From the NCBI RefSeq assembly GCF_018595685.2, contig NZ_CP092334.1, positions 276,001-340,000 on the forward strand: DNA of 64,000 nt, given 5' to 3'. Source of the DNA: Flavihumibacter rivuli. GTDB lineage: Bacteria; Bacteroidota; Bacteroidia; Chitinophagales; Chitinophagaceae. The notes under the pieces were generated by a model. It saw only the letters and a program-made list of their open reading frames with translations, ran no database searches and had not been told where the DNA came from. Positions 23,945-32,755 of the stretch are shown one piece after another (position 1 is the first letter of the stretch; each line of letters begins with the position of its first letter). Both the position numbers and the translations under genes were made by a program.

Positions 23945-25328
23945 ACAGGCCATCCTGGTCGATGATGTATAAAAGTGCAGTGATCGCTGCAGCCCCGAGG
24001 ACCAATTCCCGCCGGTCCACGGCTTCAAAAGTATCCCAGTGGGTATGGTGGTATTTCATGTACCGCTGGGGATCGGGCTGGAAACCGATCAGCAGGCCGG
24101 TATTCTCCTTTAGGATAGCGATGTCCTCGCCACTGAAGCCTTTCTTGAAATGATAAAGGTTATAGGGTTCGAAATATTTTGCCCACGACCTGATCTTTTC
24201 CCAAACCTTAGGGTCATCATTGTCGAAACTGAATCCGGCCGGGGTAAATACGCCCAGGTCTGATTCCAACGCTGCAAGGTGCCTTTCCTTGCGTTGTTTT
24301 ACTGCATTGGCATATGTGATGCTGCCGGTGCCATTGTTCTCCTCATCCATGAATAGGATCACCCTCAGGGTATGCCTGGGCCTGATGCCCAACTTGCGGA
24401 AGGTGCGGCCTACTTCAATTGCCTGCATACAGCCCCCGCCATCATCATGGGCACCTTCACCAACATCCCAGGAATCGAGGTGGCCACCCACGGCTATGAT
24501 CGTGTTGGGATCGCTACTGCCCCTGATCTCTCCAATCACATTGTAGGTGGTCACGGAGTCTTTCACCCCGGCACTGTATTGCAGGTGCAGCTTCACCTTT
24601 TTATTGCCTTTCAAAGCCAGTTCCAGGCGGTCGGCATCATTGGTGCTCAAGGCGAGTCCAGGGACGGTCCTGCCTTTGGGGTCCACAAAGGTGTAACCGG
24701 TATGGGGCTGGTCATCCTGGTTGATGGAAAGGGAACGGATCACTACACCTGCGGCGCCGAGTTTGGCAGCTTCGTGCGGACCATAACTTCTTTGACTGCC
24801 CACTTCTACATAGGCCTGCATGGGGTTGATCAGTTCCTGGTTGAACTTGCCATTGATGAAAATGATCTTACCCTTTACAGCGGCCTCACCTAATTTTTCC
24901 AGTTCCCTGATGTGGGCTATTTCCAGGACTTCGGCCTCAACACCTCCAGGTCCGGTTCCCAGCGTATTCGCAAGCGCCAGGGCATTCAATTGTATCGCCG
25001 GTTTCCCTTCTACTTTCATGGTCACTTTTTCCTTGCCATTCCTCGTCCAGAACCCAACCTTCATGGGCTGCAGGTAAACCGTATCGAAACCGTATTGCTC
25101 CATCAGTTCCCTGGTGTAGCTGACAGCCTTCGCCGCTTGCGGGGAACCGGTGATGCGGTTACCGATCTTCTTACAGAGGAATCCAAGATTCGTATAGGCT
25201 TCACTGTGATTCAGTTGTTCTGCGTAGATCTTCCTTATCATTTCCTCGTGCTGGGCTCTTGCGTTTAATCCAAGCGTCAGCAGGATCGCGGTGACGAGGG
25301 TTTTTCCTTTGATCCGGTTCATGTTCAT
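23943..25328 (-). CDS. M28-family metallopeptidase with PA domain
   Basis: A protein of about 461 aa with a signal peptide (NRIKGKTLVTAILLTLGLNARAQ). A protease-associated insert lies in the first half (residues 120-240). The M28 zinc site follows: GGHLDSWDVGEGAHDDGGG (His and the bridging Asp), the catalytic MDEENNG, a downstream SDLGVF Asp and the final HHTHWDTF His. It is probably a secreted or periplasmic di-zinc aminopeptidase. ATG 25328 or 25322 gives the signal peptide; 25379 would add an unlikely extension. Confidence 0.9.
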   Translation of the reverse strand: MNMNRIKGKTLVTAILLTLGLNARAQHEEMIRKIYAEQLNHSEAYTNLGFLCKKIGNRITGSPQAAKAVSYTRELMEQYGFDTVYLQPMKVGFWTRNGKEKVTMKVEGKPAIQLNALALANTLGTGPGGVEAEVLEIAHIRELEKLGEAAVKGKIIFINGKFNQELINPMQAYVEVGSQRSYGPHEAAKLGAAGVVIRSLSINQDDQPHTGYTFVDPKGRTVPGLALSTNDADRLELALKGNKKVKLHLQYSAGVKDSVTTYNVIGEIRGSSDPNTIIAVGGHLDSWDVGEGAHDDGGGCMQAIEVGRTFRKLGIRPRHTLRVILFMDEENNGTGSITYANAVKQRKERHLAALESDLGVFTPAGFSFDNDDPKVWEKIRSWAKYFEPYNLYHFKKGFSGEDIAILKENTGLLIGFQPDPQRYMKYHHTHWDTFEAVDRRELVLGAAAITALLYIIDQDGL

Positions 25329-25420
25329 TGGTTGTATAAATGGGATGTGTTGAACTAAAAGTACAGAATAGCCCATCATGATCCATCGGGTAATGATGAG
25401 TGGTTCTCTCGGATTCTGGT

Positions 25421-25428
25421 TATTTTTA
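25421..25428 (+). promoter_or_regulatory. -7-like box four bases before the TRIC ATG
   Basis: TATTTTTA, then TTGC, then ATG at 25433. It has the same geometry as other boxes in this window; the last base is A instead of G. Confidence 0.35.
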
Positions 25429-25432
25429 TTGC

Positions 25433-26056
25433 ATGAACTATTTCCCCCTGATAGAGCTGGCCGGGACCTTTGCCTTTGCGGTCTCCGGGGCCTTCGCTGC
25501 CATGAAGCATGAGATGGATCCCTTTGGTGTACTGATCCTTTCCTTCGTGCCGGCTATTGGCGGTGGTACCTTAAGGGATATCCTTATCGATGACCTTCCG
25601 GTGGCCTGGTTGCGCGATAATGTGGTGTTATGGGTGATCGTTCTGGCAGGAATTGCCTCCATGATCTTCGGCTCTTACCTGAAGAAGATGAACAGGCTGA
25701 TGTTCCTCTTCGATGCGCTTGGGTTGGGCTTGTTTACAATTGCGGGGATCGAAAAGGGGATCGCCCATCATTATACAGGGGGAGTTGCCATAGCACTTGG
25801 CATCATGACCGGTTGCTTTGGTGGCGTGATCAGGGACGTATTGGTGAATGAAGTGCCCATGTTGTTCAGGAAAGAGATCTATGCATTGGCCAGCATGAGT
25901 GGGGGGATCGTATACCTGTTGTTGGGAAAACTTGACCTGTTCTCCGGGGCTAATGAGGTCATTAGTATCCTGGTGATCGTTTTGGTGCGATACCTTTCCG
26001 TACAGCGGGGGTGGAGCCTGCCGCTGATCTATAAATCCAGGTCTTCAACCGATTGA
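25433..26056 (+). CDS. Trimeric intracellular cation (TRIC/UPF0126) channel protein
   Basis: A 207-aa inner-membrane protein with about seven helices and two glycine-rich repeats of the UPF0126 fold: AVSGAFAAMKHEMDPFGV with IGGGTLRDIL, and later GIEKGIAHHYTGG with GCFGGVIRDVLVNEVP. Bacterial TRIC homologues conduct potassium. The start at 25433 (MNYFPLIELAGT) matches the family; the earlier in-frame start is rejected. The last 28 bp overlap the convergent DUF393 gene. Confidence 0.9.
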   Translation: MNYFPLIELAGTFAFAVSGAFAAMKHEMDPFGVLILSFVPAIGGGTLRDILIDDLPVAWLRDNVVLWVIVLAGIASMIFGSYLKKMNRLMFLFDALGLGLFTIAGIEKGIAHHYTGGVAIALGIMTGCFGGVIRDVLVNEVPMLFRKEIYALASMSGGIVYLLLGKLDLFSGANEVISILVIVLVRYLSVQRGWSLPLIYKSRSSTD

Positions 26057-26448
26057 TAGAACTTCCTTTTTTCCTTCTCTGTGGGTATCCGGCATTCTTC
26101 CCTCCTGCCAAACCAACGGTAACGGTTACGCGCGATCCATTTATAAAAGGGATCCCTGATGAAGCGGGGGATGATGATGAATGCATATAGGATATTACCC
26201 GGGAAGGAGAGGTAGCGACAGATACCAATAGCTGCGGTAGAATGCGTATATCCTTTTCCGTTAGCAATGAAAACAACGGAGTCCGTGTCGGGGGGGATGG
26301 CATATTGTTGCAGGAGTTGCTTTCCGGCCGGTGATTGTAAGGAGGCAAAACGGAGCCGGTCATTAGCGTCCGTTCTAAGGCACCAGTTCACCATGGTATT
26401 GCAGTAATTGCAATGCCCATCGAACAATACTACGGGATGTTTGGGCAT
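26029..26448 (-). CDS. DCC-family thiol-disulfide oxidoreductase-like protein (DUF393)
   Basis: A 139-aa DUF393 protein: VLFDGHCNYCNTMVNW carries the DGxCxxC motif near residues 10-17, followed by a thioredoxin-like region and FRDPFYKWIARNRYRWFG near the C-terminus. The CxxC suggests disulfide exchange, but no substrate is known. It overlaps the TRIC gene tail to tail. Confidence 0.9.
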   Translation of the reverse strand: MPKHPVVLFDGHCNYCNTMVNWCLRTDANDRLRFASLQSPAGKQLLQQYAIPPDTDSVVFIANGKGYTHSTAAIGICRYLSFPGNILYAFIIIPRFIRDPFYKWIARNRYRWFGRREECRIPTEKEKRKFYQSVEDLDL

Positions 26449-26452
26449 GGTA

Positions 26453-26460
26453 TAAAGTTA
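26453..26460 (-). promoter_or_regulatory. -7-like box four bases before the DUF393 ATG
   Basis: On the minus strand TAACTTTA is followed by TACC and ATG (26448). Same spacing as the boxes before the redoxin, aminotransferase and fRMsr genes. Confidence 0.35.
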
Positions 26461-26526
26461 GGCCATATTCGTTCAGCCCTTCCTGTTGGTAATGTTAAAT
26501 ATCCCTTTGGGTGATGAATGGTGAAA

Positions 26527-26595
26527 TAAAAAAAACACGATACCCGGTCCTTACCTTGGGCTTCAATAGCCCGGAAAAGAGACGGTATCGTGTTT
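26527..26595 (-). terminator. Terminator of yebC
   Basis: A 12-bp stem AAACACGATACC (26533-26544) with GGTATCGTGTTT (26584-26595), with an inner GGGC/GCCC hairpin; on the minus strand it runs into TTTTTTTTATTTC. Confidence 0.8.
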
Positions 26596-26630
26596 GAACG
26601 GTCAGGATCTGACCGGTTGTAAAGCGCTTA

Positions 26631-27353
26631 TCAGGCGAGGTTGTGGAACACCTTTTGGACATCATCGTCCTGTTCCAGTTTGTCTACCAGTTTCAATACT
26701 TCCTGTGCTTTTTCCTCATCCAGTTCTACGGTGTTGGAAGGAATCCATTCCACTTCGGCACTGATGGGGGTAAGGCCTTTGTCTTCCAGTGCCTTTTGCA
26801 TATTACCGAAATCGGTGAAGCCACAACGGATCACCAGTACTTCTTCCCCGTTCTCGCCTGTTCCTTCACCCAGTTCTTCCAGGCCAAAATCGATCAGTTC
26901 CAATTCCATTTCTTCAGCATTCAATCCTTCGGGCTTCAGTTTGAAAACACCCATCTTCTTGAACTGGAAACTTACACTGCCGCTATTGCCCAATGCTCCA
27001 TTGCCTTTATTGAAAATAGCCTTGACGTTCGCAACAGTACGTACGTGGTTGTCGGTGGCCGTTTCTACGAGGATGGCCACGCCATGGGGACCATAGCCTT
27101 CGTAAAGGATCTCTTCAAAGTTGTCCATTTCCTTACCCTGGGCGCGTTTGATCGCGGCTTCCACACGGTCCTTTGGCATGTTAACGCTCTTGGCGTTCTG
27201 CATACAGCGGCGTAGGGCAGGGTTGGTATGGGGGTCGGGGCCACCGGCTTTAACGGCAATGGCGATCTCTTTTCCGATACGGGTAAACTGTTTGGCCATG
27301 CGGTCCCAGCGGGCGAACATGGTGGCTTTTCTTACTTCAAATATGCGGCCCAT
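26631..27353 (-). CDS. yebC: YebC/PmpR-family protein (translation or transcription factor)
   Basis: A 240-aa YebC protein of full length: the N-terminal [24 protein letters not shown] region, [21 protein letters not shown], the conserved [14 protein letters not shown] (about 85-98) and the acidic C-terminal domain. Family members have been described as DNA-binding regulators and more recently as ribosome-associated factors that relieve stalling. It is a single gene with its own promoter and terminator. The N-terminus ([21 protein letters not shown]) fits the Bacteroidota form. Confidence 0.95.
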   Translation of the reverse strand: MGRIFEVRKATMFARWDRMAKQFTRIGKEIAIAVKAGGPDPHTNPALRRCMQNAKSVNMPKDRVEAAIKRAQGKEMDNFEEILYEGYGPHGVAILVETATDNHVRTVANVKAIFNKGNGALGNSGSVSFQFKKMGVFKLKPEGLNAEEMELELIDFGLEELGEGTGENGEEVLVIRCGFTDFGNMQKALEDKGLTPISAEVEWIPSNTVELDEEKAQEVLKLVDKLEQDDDVQKVFHNLA

Positions 27354-27419
27354 TCTTTATATGGAATTTGATGTTAATGTAAATCTCCCTTTTCAGGGAA
27401 GGTGCCCCTCAGGGGTGTG

Positions 27420-27450
27420 CAAAATTAGTTTTTACGGGCAGTATCACAAA
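27420..27450 (-). promoter_or_regulatory. yebC promoter, full Bacteroidota consensus
   Basis: On the minus strand TTTG (27450-27447), a 19-bp spacer, then TAATTTTG (27427-27420): an exact match to TTTG-N19-TAnnTTTG. The predicted leader is about 60 nt. Confidence 0.65.
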
Positions 27451-27454
27451 AAAA

Positions 27455-27480
27455 TGCGTCCCGCTGGTTGGCGGGACGCA
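27455..27480 (-). terminator. Terminator of the APC permease gene
   Basis: TGCGTCCCGC/GCGGGACGCA 10-bp perfect stem with a TGGTTG loop; on the minus strand it is followed by TTTTTTTGTG. It overlaps the upstream end of the yebC promoter region. Confidence 0.85.
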
Positions 27481-27502
27481 ATATTCATTCTGTAAGGCTG
27501 AA

Positions 27503-29044
27503 TTATTCGAAATCACTTGCCTTAGGCAGGATCTCGCCAGGGTTATGGCCTGGCTGGTTCAGCTTGCTGTTCTTCTTACTGTAAAGGAAGTAAACCACCA
27601 GTCCGACCAGCATCCAGCCGAAGGCAACCTTCAGGGTCTGGGCATCCAGTGCGAAGATCATGGCGGAACATACGATCACACCCATGATCGGTACGAAGGG
27701 CACCAGCGGGGTCTTGAACGGACGGGCAGTATGGGGATCTGTCCTGCGCATCATCCATACACCTGCACTCACCAGTACGAAGGCGAAGAGGGTACCGAAG
27801 CTGGTCAGGTCACCGGCAACATGTCCCGGAACAAAAGCCGCGAACAAACCAACGAATACAAAAAGGATCCAGTTGGACTTATAGGGGGTCTTGAACTTGG
27901 GGTGCAGGTCGCCAAACACCTTGGGGATCAGGCCATCGTTACTCATGGTGTAGAAGATACGGCTCTGGCCCATCAGCATCACCAGGATAACAGAGGAGAA
28001 ACCGGCAAGGATGGCCACGGTTACTGCGGTGGACAACCAGCCATACCCGGTCATATAGGTAGAGATGGCATAGGCAACAGAAGCTTCGCGACCTTTTTCA
28101 GGGTCAACGAATTCCTGCCAGTTGGCCACACCGGTCAATACGTGACCAAAAAGGATATAGAGCACCGTACATACAGCCAGGGAACCCAGGATACCGATCG
28201 GCATGTCGCGGCTGGGGTTCTTGGCTTCCTGTGCTGCGGTGGAAACGGCGTCAAAACCAATGAAGGCGAAGAACACGATGGCAGCACCACCGAGTACACC
28301 ACCCCATCCATGCTTGAACACACCAGAGTAATCAGCGATCACTTTGCCGGCCTGGTCGGTTACGGCAGCAGTGCCTTCAGGGATCATGTAAGGAGTATGG
28401 TTAGCAGGGTTGATGAACTGCCAGCCCAGTGCGATGAATAGTATTACGATGGCTACTTTAATGAATACGATGATAGCGTTCACCATGGCTGATTCCTGGG
28501 TACCCTTGATCAGCAACATGGTAAGGGCCAGAAGGATGATCAGCGCAGGGGCATTGATGATGCCCTGGTGCAGTACACCGGAAGAGTCTGTAAAGCTTTC
28601 GAAGGGCGAGTGGCACCATTCATAGGGGATGCTCCCTCCCAAAAGCTTGTTGAGGTATTCACTCCAGGCAATGGATACGGTAGCAGCGCCAAGGGCATAT
28701 TCCATGATCAGCGCCCAGCCGATGATCCAGGCAACCAGTTCTCCCATGGTTACATAGCTGTAGGCATAGGCACTACCAGCAATGGGGATCATTGAAGCGA
28801 ATTCTGCATAACAGAGACCAGCGAAAGCGCAACCAATGGCGGCGATCACGAAGGAAAGGGTAACAGCTGGTCCGGCCGCTTGTCCGGCAGCAGCAGCCGT
28901 ACGCACAAAAAGACCGGCTCCGATGATGGCGCCGATACCAAGGGCTATCAGGTTGGTAGCCCCCAATGTTCTTTTCAGGCCTTTTTCAGAATCAGCTGCG
29001 CTAGCAAGTAGTTGCGACAGCGATTTCTTTCTGAATAAACTCAT
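27503..29044 (-). CDS. APC-superfamily amino acid permease
   Basis: A 513-aa protein with 12 or more hydrophobic helices. It starts with the APC pattern LGATNLIALGIGAIIGAGLFVRTA (substrate-binding GIG region, about residues 26-45), then GLCYAEFASMIPIAGSAYAYSY (TM3) and FFAFIGFDAVSTAAQEAKNP (TM6 region). This combination is that of the cationic amino acid transporter/YfnA-like branch. Substrates are unknown. Confidence 0.92.
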   Translation of the reverse strand: MSLFRKKSLSQLLASAADSEKGLKRTLGATNLIALGIGAIIGAGLFVRTAAAAGQAAGPAVTLSFVIAAIGCAFAGLCYAEFASMIPIAGSAYAYSYVTMGELVAWIIGWALIMEYALGAATVSIAWSEYLNKLLGGSIPYEWCHSPFESFTDSSGVLHQGIINAPALIILLALTMLLIKGTQESAMVNAIIVFIKVAIVILFIALGWQFINPANHTPYMIPEGTAAVTDQAGKVIADYSGVFKHGWGGVLGGAAIVFFAFIGFDAVSTAAQEAKNPSRDMPIGILGSLAVCTVLYILFGHVLTGVANWQEFVDPEKGREASVAYAISTYMTGYGWLSTAVTVAILAGFSSVILVMLMGQSRIFYTMSNDGLIPKVFGDLHPKFKTPYKSNWILFVFVGLFAAFVPGHVAGDLTSFGTLFAFVLVSAGVWMMRRTDPHTARPFKTPLVPFVPIMGVIVCSAMIFALDAQTLKVAFGWMLVGLVVYFLYSKKNSKLNQPGHNPGEILPKASDFE

Positions 29045-29210
29045 AATGTGGTTATTGGTTATGTGTTGAGCGTTTTGAAGGGCGAAAAATAAATAATTAT
29101 TTAATTCACCTCACGTAAACTTTGATTGGCGGGCAATTTCGGTCGATTATTTTGGTAGCCTCAGGATTTTTTTGAATTTTCGGCCTTCTTTTACCACACT
29201 ACTACTAACG

Positions 29211-30446
29211 ATGGCAAAACAGAACAGACTTACCCTTTATATCCTGGTATCTATGGTACTGGGTGTATTGGTAGGGTATATCGTCAATAAGAATGCGACC
29301 CCGGAATTCATCCAGAGCTTTTCTACCAATATCAAGTTGCTGACAACGATCTTCCTGCGATTGGTGCAGATGATCATTGCGCCGCTGGTATTCTCTACAC
29401 TTGTGGTAGGCATCGCCAAGCTGGGCGACCTGAAGACCGTTGGCAGGGTAGGGGGAAAAGCGCTGCTCTGGTTTATTACCGCTTCACTTACCAGTTTGTT
29501 GATCGGTATGGTGCTGGTGAACTTCTTTAAGCCCGGTGCCGCCATTGACCTGAGCAATGCAGACAGTTCTGGTGCGCAGGACCTGATCGGCAAGACCAAG
29601 GTCTTCTCACTGGCCAATTTCGTGGAGCATGTGTTCCCCAAGAGTGTGATAGAAGCGATGGCCACTAATGAGATCCTGCAGCTGGTGGTATTCAGTATTT
29701 TCTTTGGCGTTGCTACTACGGCTATCGGCGATTATGCCAAACCGGTGATCAAGGCCCTGGATGCGGTGGCACATATCATATTGAAGATGGTTGGATATGT
29801 AATGGCTTTTGCGCCATTGGGTGTATTTGGTGCCATTGCAGCCGTGATCGCCGTCAAGGGGTTGGAGGTATTCAAGTTCTATGGCCTGTACCTTTTGTAC
29901 TTCCTGATCGGTATTGCCGTGCTTTGGGCCATCCTCCTGGCCATTGGGTTCCTGATCCTCGGAAACAGGATGCCCGCACTCCTGAAGCGTATTGCCCAAC
30001 CGTTGCTGATCGCTTTCAGTACGACCAGTAGTGAAGCCGTTTTCCCCAAACTGACCGAGGAACTGGAACGTTTTGGCTGTAAGGATAAGATCGTTTCCTT
30101 CATCCTTCCCCTGGGCTATAGCTTTAACCTGGACGGCAGTATGATGTATATGACCTTTGCGAGCCTGGCCATTGCGCAGGCCTATGGTATCCATCTCGAT
30201 ACCGGAACGCAGTTGACCATGCTGGTGGTGCTGATGCTGACCAGTAAGGGAATTGCGGGTGTGCCAAGGGCATCATTGGTGGTGGTGACCGCTACCTGTG
30301 CCATGTTCGGGATCCCGCCAGAAGGCATTGCCCTGATCCTGCCGATTGACCATTTCTGTGATATGTTCCGCAGCATGACCAATGTTTTGGGTAATGCACT
30401 GGCTACCACGGTGGTGAGCAAATGGGAAGGGGAGTTGGAGAGTTAA
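29211..30446 (+). CDS. Dicarboxylate/amino acid:cation symporter (DAACS, GltP/DctA-like)
   Basis: A 411-aa transporter with eight transmembrane helices plus re-entrant loops: the serine-rich HP1 tip STTSSEAVFPKL, the TM7 signature NLDGSMMYMTFASLAIAQA (NMDGT-like) and the HP2 region SKGIAGVPRASLVV. It couples uptake of glutamate, aspartate or C4-dicarboxylates to Na+ or H+. The start is placed at ATG 29211 (MAKQNRLTLYILV). It heads a run of same-strand genes (DedA 17 bp later, MFS 26 bp after that, then GT9 67 bp further on). Confidence 0.93.
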   Translation: MAKQNRLTLYILVSMVLGVLVGYIVNKNATPEFIQSFSTNIKLLTTIFLRLVQMIIAPLVFSTLVVGIAKLGDLKTVGRVGGKALLWFITASLTSLLIGMVLVNFFKPGAAIDLSNADSSGAQDLIGKTKVFSLANFVEHVFPKSVIEAMATNEILQLVVFSIFFGVATTAIGDYAKPVIKALDAVAHIILKMVGYVMAFAPLGVFGAIAAVIAVKGLEVFKFYGLYLLYFLIGIAVLWAILLAIGFLILGNRMPALLKRIAQPLLIAFSTTSSEAVFPKLTEELERFGCKDKIVSFILPLGYSFNLDGSMMYMTFASLAIAQAYGIHLDTGTQLTMLVVLMLTSKGIAGVPRASLVVVTATCAMFGIPPEGIALILPIDHFCDMFRSMTNVLGNALATTVVSKWEGELES

Positions 30447-30463
30447 ATCAATAAAAGAAGCAG

Positions 30464-31432
30464 ATGAAGCAAGGACTAATAGCAATTATCATCTTATTGT
30501 GCGGTGGGCTGTTCAGTGCAACGGTATGGGCGCAAGGGAATAAGGTGAGGGTGATCAACCAGTACGAAACACCGGTAAAGGATTTCGTGCTGACGCAGGG
30601 AGGAAGCAGCAAGGCGTTGAGCACAGACAAGGATGGTTATGTGGACCTGAGTGTTGATACGGTTCAGCCGTTTACCATTACAGCAGAGGCGCATGACACA
30701 ACAAGTTTCAAGTGGCAGGATGTTTCCGCAGAAAAGGTAGTGGAGCTCCATAAAAACTTCACCTGGAAAGACCTGCTGAACCCGATGTTCTATATTGTTT
30801 ACGGTGGGTTGTGGTTGTTGCTTTTCATCGTATTTGCAGAAACAGGCTTGTTTGCAGGTTTCTTCCTGCCGGGTGACAGTCTCCTGTTTGTAGCGGGTAT
30901 TTACAGTACCAACCTGGCCCATGAATTCCTCGAGTCGTTCGGCCTGGGCGACCTGCAAAATGAGTGGCTCGACCTCCTGATCCTGGTGGGCCTGATATCC
31001 GTTGCAGGTGTCATCGGGAATACCGTGGGCTATTGGTTTGGAAGAAGGATCGGCCCTGCCATGTTCAAGTGGAAGGATAATTTCTTCTTCAAGAAAAGGT
31101 ACCTGGATGAAGCCCATGATTTTTATGACAAGCATGGAGGTGGGGCAATAGTATTTGCTCGTTTCCTACCCATCGTTAGGACCTTTGCTCCCATCATTGC
31201 GGGCATTGTAGGTATGGATAAGAAGAAATTTGCTTTCTATAATATCAGCGGATGTATTGCCTGGGTGTTCAGTATGATCTTTGCTGGTCACTTCCTGCAG
31301 ATATGGGTGAAGAACCAGTTTGGCTTTGAGTTGAAGGAGCACCTTGAAATGATCATTATCCTGATCGTGCTGGTAACCACCGCTCCCGTTATCTGGAAAC
31401 TGGTAACCGGGAGGAATAAGGCAAAATCCTGA
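30464..31432 (+). CDS. DedA-family membrane protein with N-terminal secreted domain
   Basis: A 322-aa protein. Residues 1-23 form a signal peptide (MKQGLIAIIILLCGGLFSATVWAQ); residues 24-97 look like a small beta-sandwich or carboxypeptidase-regulatory-like domain (NKVRVINQYETPVKDFVLTQ, STDKDGYVDLSV). From about 105 a DedA/SNARE-associated domain follows: ETGLFAGFFLPGDSLLF, GVIGNTVGYWFGRRIG and FARFLPIVRTFAPIIAGIVGM with the conserved arginines. DedA proteins are inner-membrane lipid-handling (undecaprenyl-phosphate or phospholipid) transporters; the extra periplasmic domain is unusual. Confidence 0.87.
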   Translation: MKQGLIAIIILLCGGLFSATVWAQGNKVRVINQYETPVKDFVLTQGGSSKALSTDKDGYVDLSVDTVQPFTITAEAHDTTSFKWQDVSAEKVVELHKNFTWKDLLNPMFYIVYGGLWLLLFIVFAETGLFAGFFLPGDSLLFVAGIYSTNLAHEFLESFGLGDLQNEWLDLLILVGLISVAGVIGNTVGYWFGRRIGPAMFKWKDNFFFKKRYLDEAHDFYDKHGGGAIVFARFLPIVRTFAPIIAGIVGMDKKKFAFYNISGCIAWVFSMIFAGHFLQIWVKNQFGFELKEHLEMIIILIVLVTTAPVIWKLVTGRNKAKS

Positions 31433-31458
31433 TCCCCTGAATCATCATCTACCCAACC

Positions 31459-32688
31459 ATGAACACGTCAACTGCTAACCGTTCTCCTATCTTTAACATA
31501 GCCGTGCTGGTAGCGGCACTGGGGTATTTTGTAGACATCTACGACCTGCTGCTCTTTGGGATCATCAGGGTGCCGAGCCTGGCGGACCTGGGTTTGAACG
31601 AAACGCAGATCAAGGATGACGGGTTGTACATTATCAACATGCAAATGCTGGGGCTGCTGATAGGGGGCATCCTCTGGGGTGTATTGGCGGATAAAAAGGG
31701 CAGGTTGAGTGTGCTTTTTGCCTCCATCATCTTGTATTCCCTTGGTAATATCGTCAATGGCCTGGTGCAGACCGTCCACCAATATGCATTGGTGCGTTTC
31801 ATTTCCGGCATTGGCCTTGCAGGTGAATTGGGGGCAGGGATCACCCTTGTCAGTGAGTTGTTGCCCAAGGATAAGCGCGGGGTCGGGACTTCGCTTGTGG
31901 CGGGTATTGGCCTGTCGGGTGCCGTGCTGGCCTATTTCATGAAACAGAACTTCCATTGGCGTACTTGTTATTTTATTGGTGGGGGACTAGGATTCCTATT
32001 GCTCTTCCTGCGCATCAAAGTGGCTGAGTCCGGGATGTTCCGCGAGACCCAGGCCAGGGAGGTCAGCAAGGGTAACTTCTTCATGTTCTTCAATAACAGC
32101 GACCGTTTCAAGCGGTATTTGTTATGTATTCTCATTGGCTTGCCTACCTGGTTTGTGATCGGGATACTGGTGACCTTTTCAAAGGAATTTGCACGTTACC
32201 TGAACATCCAGGGCGAGATCGATCCGGGCAAGTCCATCATGTATGCCTATGCAGCGATCTCCTTGGGTGATATTGCGATCGGTTTTGTGAGCCAGGCCTT
32301 GAAGAGCCGGAAAAAAGCGCTGTACATTTTTTACGGACTGACCATCATTGGAATGGTTTGGTTCTTTAACCTGGAAGGAGCTACTGCCAACGAGATGTAT
32401 TGGGCTTGTGCACTGCTGGGTTTTGGCACCGGGTTCTGGGCCATTTTTGTGACCATGGCGGCGGAGCAGTTTGGGACCAACCTGAGGGCCACTGCGGCCA
32501 CAACAGTCCCCAACATGGTAAGGGGTTCCCTCAACCTGATCACTTTATTGTTTACCGGTTTGCAGGCTTCGTATTCCTTCGTGCAGAGCGGTGTGATCAC
32601 AGCCGTGGTGATCATGGTCATTACCCTGATCTCTGCAGCACTGACCACAGAAACTTTTGGCAAGGACCTGAATTTCGTTGAAGAATAA
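31459..32688 (+). CDS. MFS transporter
   Basis: A 409-aa permease with 12 predicted helices. The TM2-TM3 loop motif GVLADKKGRLSVLF and GIGLAGELGAGITLVSELLP after TM4 identify the sugar/aromatic-acid transporter side of MFS (AAHS or sialate-like). The N-terminus carries FVDIYDLLLFGI, the Asp often needed for proton coupling in that subgroup. The substrate is unknown. It is transcribed with the DedA and DAACS genes. Confidence 0.88.
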   Translation: MNTSTANRSPIFNIAVLVAALGYFVDIYDLLLFGIIRVPSLADLGLNETQIKDDGLYIINMQMLGLLIGGILWGVLADKKGRLSVLFASIILYSLGNIVNGLVQTVHQYALVRFISGIGLAGELGAGITLVSELLPKDKRGVGTSLVAGIGLSGAVLAYFMKQNFHWRTCYFIGGGLGFLLLFLRIKVAESGMFRETQAREVSKGNFFMFFNNSDRFKRYLLCILIGLPTWFVIGILVTFSKEFARYLNIQGEIDPGKSIMYAYAAISLGDIAIGFVSQALKSRKKALYIFYGLTIIGMVWFFNLEGATANEMYWACALLGFGTGFWAIFVTMAAEQFGTNLRATAATTVPNMVRGSLNLITLLFTGLQASYSFVQSGVITAVVIMVITLISAALTTETFGKDLNFVEE

Positions 32689-32755
32689 AGAGTCTGGTGC
32701 CTTTAGCGGGGCAGGGCCTTGACTGCAGGTGTCCCATAAAAAATAGCACAATCAA

